Part shown: piece by piece, positions 60,243 through 64,000 of the stretch
How the letters are laid out: every line of letters begins with the position of its first letter
Position numbering within the stretch: the stretch's first letter is position 1
From: Chloroflexota bacterium
GTDB lineage: Bacteria; Chloroflexota; Anaerolineae; Promineifilales; Promineifilaceae
Length of the DNA: 64,000 nt
Direction of reading: 5' to 3'
Assembly: GCA_014584575.1 (NCBI GenBank)
Contig: JACTMP010000069.1
Location: 1-64,000 of the forward strand
Program-made: the position numbers and the translations under genes
The notes under the pieces: generated by a model
Told to the model about the DNA's origin: nothing
What the model saw: only the letters and a program-made list of their open reading frames with translations
The model's database searches: none

Positions 60243-61583
60243 TTGCGCCGCCGAAACCTTTTCCTCCTCTGGATTTTGTTGTTACCCTCCATTGCCTGTG
60301 CGTTACTGCAAGGGCCACAGCAAATCAATTTACCACCCCCACCCACACCGCTGCCGGTCATTCAAGAGTTACCGGCGGACACGGTCATCAACCCCCAAAG
60401 TAACCTGGTTGCCGGCGCCGACGCCGAAATTTTGAATATGGTGCGTGGCGTCTCACAGCAAAATCTGGTGGGCTATGTGCAGACGTTGGAGGGATTTCAC
60501 ACCCGCAATACATTTAGCGCCACCAACGTGGAGGGGCGCGGGATTGGCGCGGCGCGGCGCTGGATTTTTAATGAGTTTATTCGGATTGGAGGCGGCCGTC
60601 TCCTGGTGGAAGCAGACGAATTTCCCTACAGCAGCGGCGGCGTTGCTACCAATCAGCAAAACATTATTGCCACTCTGCCGGGGCGCGACCCTAATGCCGG
60701 CGTGATTGTCCTGTCGGCGCACTATGATTCGCGCACCTTTGACCCTAACGATGGCGTCAGTTTTGCCCCTGGCGCGAACGATAATGCGTCCGGCGTCGCC
60801 GTTTTGCTGGAAGCGGCGCGCCTGCTGAGTACCCAGGAGTTGAATCAGACGGTGATCTTTGCCGCCTTTGCCGCCGAGGAGCAGGGGCGGTATGGCAGCC
60901 AGCATTTTGTGACGCAGCAGTTGTTACAGGGGGCGCAGATCAACGCCGTGTTTAATTTTGATATTGTCGGTGGGCGGCCCGGCATTCCGCAATGGGTACG
61001 CGCCATTTCACCGGGCGATGCCTCGTCGGCGACCCGTGAATTGGTGCGGTACATGGACTTGGTGCGGAACTTTTATATCCCCCAGTTTGGGCTGGAACAC
61101 GTGAACGCGGAGGACAGGGAGGGGCGCTGGGGCGACCAGTTGAGCTTTTTGTATGCGGGCATCCCGGCGGTGCGCCTGACTGAATCGCAAGAAGACCCCA
61201 GCCAACAGCATAACAGTGCCGATGTGGCCGCGGCGCTAGACTTCAATTATTTGCGCCAGGTGACGCAGTTGGCGGTGGCGGTGACGGCAACGGCGTCAGG
61301 CGCACCCACACGGCCGTCTGCCCCCACCATTGCCGCCATGTCCGAACCGGGCGCGTACCTGATTAGCTGGCTGCCCGACCCGAATGCAGCGGGTTACGTT
61401 ATCTCATTCCGGCCGGTGGCCTCGGAGAATTACCCTGCTTTTAGCTACGTTCTCTCTGAACAATCGGGTAATGTGGCGCTGACCAACCTGGATACCAGCA
61501 CATCCTATGCGGTCAGTATGGCGGCGCTGACGCGCAACGGCCGTCTCAGCTTCTTTTCGCCGGAAGTGGTGATTGGGAATTGA
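60243..61583 (+). CDS. M28-family metallopeptidase lipoprotein with fibronectin III domain
   Basis: About 446 residues. A basic start and hydrophobic stretch ending PSIAC suggest a lipoprotein signal. Peptidase residues: His in SAHYDSRT, Asp in GANDNASG, Glu-Glu in AAEEQGRYGS, Asp in FDIVGG, His in QQHNSAD, all zinc or catalytic ligands of M28 aminopeptidases. Residues from about 355 form a fibronectin type III fold. I chose TTG 60243, since the frame further upstream lies in the terminator stem; no ATG occurs before the catalytic region. Confidence 0.85.
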   Translation: MRRRNLFLLWILLLPSIACALLQGPQQINLPPPPTPLPVIQELPADTVINPQSNLVAGADAEILNMVRGVSQQNLVGYVQTLEGFHTRNTFSATNVEGRGIGAARRWIFNEFIRIGGGRLLVEADEFPYSSGGVATNQQNIIATLPGRDPNAGVIVLSAHYDSRTFDPNDGVSFAPGANDNASGVAVLLEAARLLSTQELNQTVIFAAFAAEEQGRYGSQHFVTQQLLQGAQINAVFNFDIVGGRPGIPQWVRAISPGDASSATRELVRYMDLVRNFYIPQFGLEHVNAEDREGRWGDQLSFLYAGIPAVRLTESQEDPSQQHNSADVAAALDFNYLRQVTQLAVAVTATASGAPTRPSAPTIAAMSEPGAYLISWLPDPNAAGYVISFRPVASENYPAFSYVLSEQSGNVALTNLDTSTSYAVSMAALTRNGRLSFFSPEVVIGN

Positions 61584-61708
61584 GCCTGGGTCATTGCGCC
61601 TATCGCTGCTGGCTCCATGATGGGCGGACACGGCCGTGTCATGGCGGTATGACGTTGCGCAAAACAGGGTGGGACGGTCTGGAAGAGTGACCGCAGCAGG
61701 GACGTTCA

Positions 61709-61745
61709 TCTCCAATCTCCAATCTCCAATCTCCTAATCTCTCAA
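61709..61745. repeat. GAGATT-type half repeat, copy at pyrF
   Basis: TCTCCAATCTCCAATCTCCAATCTCC and TAATCTCTC units; the other arm is missing. On the minus strand it supplies the stop of pyrF (protein ends NALRD). Confidence 0.8.
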
Positions 61746-62543
61746 TGCGTTGATCTCATCCCGCACGGCCGTTGCCGCCGTCCGCGCTTTCTCCGCGAAA
61801 TCAGGGCCGCCGCCGGCGTAAATGATGCCCCGGCTGGAGTTGATAACCGGGCCGGCGAGGGAGTCAGGGCCATGGGTCACGGCCGTACCCAAATCCCCAC
61901 CCTGCGCCCCCACACCGGGGATCAAGAAGTTAGCCTGCGGCGCCAACTGCCGGGTAATCGCCAGTTCTTCCGGGTAAGTGGCCCCCACCACATACCCTTT
62001 GTGCCCGGCGGTCGGCCACTGCTGGCTCTGGCGCAGTACCTCCGCCGCCAGCCCTTCCCCCTGGCGCAGGTCGCCCTGAAAATCGGTGGCGCTGCGGTTA
62101 GAGGTGCGTGACAGGATGTACACCGCCTTGTCTGGCCGATTGCCAATCATCGCCAGCACCGTTTCGGATCCCAGGTATGGGTTTACCGTCACCGCGTCTA
62201 CGCCCCATTCGTCATACAGCCCGGCGGCCCAGGCGGCCTGGGTGTGGCCCATATCGCCTGTTTTGCAATCCAGGATGATGGGGATGTGGCGGGGGATGTA
62301 GGCGATGGTGCGTTCCAGGGCGATGATGCCCGCCGCGCCCCATTGCAGGTAAAAGCCCAGGTTCGGTTTATAGGCGCAGACCAGGTCGGCGGTGGCGTCT
62401 ATGATCGCCTTGTTGAAGGGCAGCACCGGCTCGTCCCACTTCAGCCAATCTACCCGCAGTTTTTGCGGATCGGGGTCCAGCCCCACACACAGCCAGGAAT
62501 TGTTTTGCTCTTGGATGGATTTGAGTTTTTCTAAATAAGTCAT
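61734..62543 (-). CDS. pyrF: Orotidine 5-prime-phosphate decarboxylase
   Basis: 269 residues of the long (type 2) PyrF class. It decarboxylates OMP to UMP, the last step of pyrimidine synthesis. LCVGLDPDP start, active-site LDCKTGDMGHT, and phosphate loop VGATYPEE ... PGVGAQGGD. ATG 62543 (MTYLEKL) is the family start; the longer frame to 62612 overlaps the neighbour gene. Confidence 0.93.
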   Translation of the reverse strand: MTYLEKLKSIQEQNNSWLCVGLDPDPQKLRVDWLKWDEPVLPFNKAIIDATADLVCAYKPNLGFYLQWGAAGIIALERTIAYIPRHIPIILDCKTGDMGHTQAAWAAGLYDEWGVDAVTVNPYLGSETVLAMIGNRPDKAVYILSRTSNRSATDFQGDLRQGEGLAAEVLRQSQQWPTAGHKGYVVGATYPEELAITRQLAPQANFLIPGVGAQGGDLGTAVTHGPDSLAGPVINSSRGIIYAGGGPDFAEKARTAATAVRDEINALRD

Positions 62544-62572
62544 ATGGGTCGATGCTTCAACTGTGAGAGTTT

Positions 62573-62923
62573 TCAGGCAGCTACGGGTTTCTGTTCTAAC
62601 AAATCCAGACAAAGCGTGTGCAACTTCGTCATTTCCCGTTGAAACTCGCGCTGTGCTTCTTCTGTGGGCAAAATTTCAAATAAATCGGGCAACTGCACAC
62701 CGCGACTCATAATTTCATCGGCCAGGTGGTCGTGCAGCTCTTCACGCACAAACAGACTGTTTTCCGCATGGAAGAATGTACGCAGCGCTTCCGATGCGCT
62801 TAACACGCCATAACTAAGAGATTCTAGAATTCCCAAATTTAGTAGAGCAAAGAGTTCTAAATTCTCTTCTGCCGTGCGGTCGGATTCTGATAACAAGTTT
62901 CTGAGATAGATTTTTTCGTTCAT
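62573..62923 (-). CDS. Hypothetical protein (helical, 116 residues)
   Basis: No family recognised. Predicted mostly helical with acidic patches (LLSESDRTAEENLELFALLNLGILESLSYGVLSASEALRTFFHAENSLFVREELHDHLADEIMSRG). It overlaps the upstream gene by four bases (ATGA), so the two are coupled, as in toxin-antitoxin or toxin-immunity pairs. Thirty bases before pyrF. Confidence 0.65.
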   Translation of the reverse strand: MNEKIYLRNLLSESDRTAEENLELFALLNLGILESLSYGVLSASEALRTFFHAENSLFVREELHDHLADEIMSRGVQLPDLFEILPTEEAQREFQREMTKLHTLCLDLLEQKPVAA

Positions 62924-63165
62924 GGTCTCTCGCTTTTTAGGAACTTTACGCCAGCAACATGACCAGATTGATGTTCAAAATAATGTACCTCGCCTATGTT
63001 GCCTGATTTTATCACCTTTTGCCACTTGCCGGGCAAAAGTTCACGTAGATAACGTAATACGGCAGGATTGCGCACCGGGTACTTGATTGTGCCATCCTTG
63101 TCAGGAACCCATGCCTCTGGCACAGACCCGGAGGCATAGACATTAGCATAAAGATGTAACGGCAT
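62920..63165 (-). CDS. Hypothetical protein (81 residues)
   Basis: No family recognised. The sequence (PEAWVPDKDGTIKYPVRNPAVLRYLRELLPGKWQKVIKSGNIGEVHYFEHQSGHVAGVKF) has a compact alpha/beta look, with basic residues and a terminal HYFEH ... HVAGVKF segment reminiscent of small nuclease or toxin folds, but this is only an impression. First of a coupled pair with the 116-residue protein. Confidence 0.6.
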   Translation of the reverse strand: MPLHLYANVYASGSVPEAWVPDKDGTIKYPVRNPAVLRYLRELLPGKWQKVIKSGNIGEVHYFEHQSGHVAGVKFLKSERP

Positions 63166-63178
63166 TAGGCTTTTTCAA

Positions 63179-63667
63179 TTACCCTTCAGCCACCGGCACG
63201 GCCGTCAGCCGACCACCGCGCACCGTAGCGCCAATAACAATACCAGCGGCGATCAGCACCATGTTCTTGATGATGTATTGCCCTTCCAGCGTGGGCGCGA
63301 TGGGGAAGACGGTGAAGCACAGTTCGGGGTAGAGGAAGAGGGGGGTGACGGTGCCCACCATTTGCAGCCAGAGCAGCGCCAGCGTGGCGCGCAGAAAGTA
63401 GCCGGTGATGAGGCCCAGGCCGATCAGACATTCCCATATGGCGAGGATGAATACGGCCGTGTCCGGGCTAAGCACCCCAAATGACAGCGCCGACATCGTA
63501 TCCCCTGCCAGCGATTGCGCCGGGCTGAGGCCGGGGAAAAACTTGAGCGCGCCAAACCAGAAAAAGACCACCCCCAGGCTAAACCGCAGCAGGCGAATGC
63601 CGTGCCGGGCCATCCATTCGGTGAGCGTCGCGTCAATCTGGTCATATCTATTTTTAAGTGAAGTCAT
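63179..63667 (-). CDS. DoxX-like membrane protein
   Basis: 162 residues with four transmembrane helices (LLRFSLGVVFFWFGALKFFPG; TAVFILAIWECLIGLGLITGYFL; LALLWLQMVGTVTPLFLYP; IIKNMVLIAAGIVIGATV). The pattern matches DoxX/DUF417-type proteins of unclear redox or transport role. It lies 13 bases before the small hypothetical pair. Confidence 0.78.
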   Translation of the reverse strand: MTSLKNRYDQIDATLTEWMARHGIRLLRFSLGVVFFWFGALKFFPGLSPAQSLAGDTMSALSFGVLSPDTAVFILAIWECLIGLGLITGYFLRATLALLWLQMVGTVTPLFLYPELCFTVFPIAPTLEGQYIIKNMVLIAAGIVIGATVRGGRLTAVPVAEG

Positions 63668-63850
63668 ACCATCACCTCAAGCAGTGTTAGGTTATATGTT
63701 GTTGTTACGTCAGTCATAATGGCGATTGTAGCCTTGTTTTGTTTGCCCGGTCAAAACGGGGGAGCTGCGGCAACGGCAACAGAAGTCTTATATTCACGAT
63801 AGGGTGGGCAGGCAACGGCCGTTATCCATTCGACATTCAATCGTTACCTA

Positions 63851-63880
63851 TTGTATACTGTCAGGCACTTGACCCATAAT
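63851..63880 (+). promoter_or_regulatory. Weak candidate promoter for the last gene
   Basis: TTGTAT (63851-63856), 18 bases, CATAAT (63875-63880), about 29 bases before the GTG at 63909. By eye only. Confidence 0.3.
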
Positions 63881-63908
63881 CATTGCACCGCAGGGAGGTT
63901 TGAAGACA

Positions 63909-64000
63909 GTGCCCCAACCCAACGAAGCCCAAACGCGACGTGACCTGATTGACCCGGCGTTGGCTTTGGCCGGGTGGGATGTGCAAAACCCGGCGCACGT
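63909..64000 (+). CDS. Start of a possible type I restriction HsdR-like gene (cut by window end)
   Basis: 30 codons: PQPNEAQTRRDLIDPALALAGWDVQNPAH. The TRRDLIDPALALAGWDV stretch resembles the N-terminal helix of HsdR nuclease subunits and related restriction helicases. GGGAGG lies ten bases before the GTG. Too short to be sure. Confidence 0.45.
   Translation, partial: MPQPNEAQTRRDLIDPALALAGWDVQNPAH

Larger units (their letters stand above)
106..63822. repeat. Dispersed highly iterated palindrome ACGGCCGT
   Basis: The self-complementary octamer ACGGCCGT occurs about 145 times across the window (hand count), in genes on both strands and in gaps. First copy 106-113, last copy 63815-63822; others include 9265, 9721, 9823, 12692, 21087, 30540, 36749, 45637 and 54559. 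Base composition alone predicts roughly one or two copies. In genes it is read in all three frames, as Thr-Ala-Val, as Tyr/His/Asn/Asp-Gly-Arg, or as x-Arg-Pro-x, so protein selection does not explain it. The core CGGCCG is also common with other flanks. The behaviour resembles HIP1 of cyanobacteria; the function is unknown. Confidence 0.95.

Noticed and set aside
106-63822. Octamer as a DNA-uptake or chi-like oriented signal
   Set aside because: The motif is a perfect palindrome, so it cannot give strand orientation by itself; uptake function cannot be judged from one window.
1-64000. tRNA, rRNA or riboswitch genes
   Set aside because: No cloverleaf with a GTTCGA-type arm, no rRNA-like stretches and no known riboswitch core were recognised by eye; small RNAs could still be missed.

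Overview
The window is bacterial chromosomal DNA, moderately GC-rich, with densely packed genes. Gene content (Uma2 nucleases, tandem HlyD-like adaptors with a MacB-like exporter, ECF sigma/TPR-CHAT operon, subtilases, STAND-type receptor, stand-alone RAM domain, slipin) suggests a Chloroflexota member, probably Anaerolineae-like. That placement is inference: there is no rRNA in the window. No tRNA, rRNA, CRISPR array, phage or insertion sequence with a transposase was recognised.

Layout. 1-5.3 kb: a winged-helix regulator, a BtrH-like protein, a polysaccharide deacetylase and a fused alpha/beta-hydrolase/acyl-CoA synthetase. 5.4-19.5 kb: a heme biosynthesis cluster, with an AhbD-like radical SAM/SPASM protein, hemY, a MerR-like regulator, hemA, hemC, hemD, hemB, a chlorite-dismutase-family coproheme decarboxylase (chdC/hemQ), hemE, hemH and hemL. 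No hemF or hemN is present. The set fits the coproporphyrin-dependent route, in which HemY oxidises coproporphyrinogen, HemH inserts iron and ChdC decarboxylates coproheme. The AhbD-like protein could be a second, anaerobic decarboxylase. A shared promoter/operator-like module lies before the radical SAM gene and before the regulator-hemA pair.

19.5-32.3 kb: thrB and DUF1186-like remnants, a thioredoxin lipoprotein with CcdA, a DeoC-VOC fusion, a MazF module, a MacB-like exporter with two adaptors and a two-component system, and decayed small toxin-antitoxin-like genes. 32.4-37.4 kb: one very large predicted transmembrane receptor with an outer FG-GAP propeller and a cytoplasmic P-loop ATPase. 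37.5-49.3 kb: a lipoprotein, Uma2 genes, aconitase, moaA, broken HEPN/MNT and DUF262 genes, a second FtsX-type exporter, and a DapF homologue whose two catalytic cysteines are serines. 49.4-59.1 kb: a cellulose-synthase-like glycosyltransferase, a subtilase, and an operon of acetyltransferase, ECF sigma factor, putative anti-sigma/carrier protein and TPR-CHAT protease. That operon resembles the protease/sigma logic of Craspase but has no CRISPR. 59.1-64 kb: slipin, M28 peptidase, pyrF, a small unknown pair, a DoxX-like protein and the start of a possible HsdR-like gene.

Two features run through the whole window. The palindromic octamer ACGGCCGT occurs about 145 times by hand count, where composition predicts one or two, which recalls the cyanobacterial HIP1 repeat. 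Many intergenic gaps also hold imperfect palindromes from several sequence families. These often overlap gene ends, where they supply stop codons, occasionally start codons, and even in-frame inserts in hemY and hemD.
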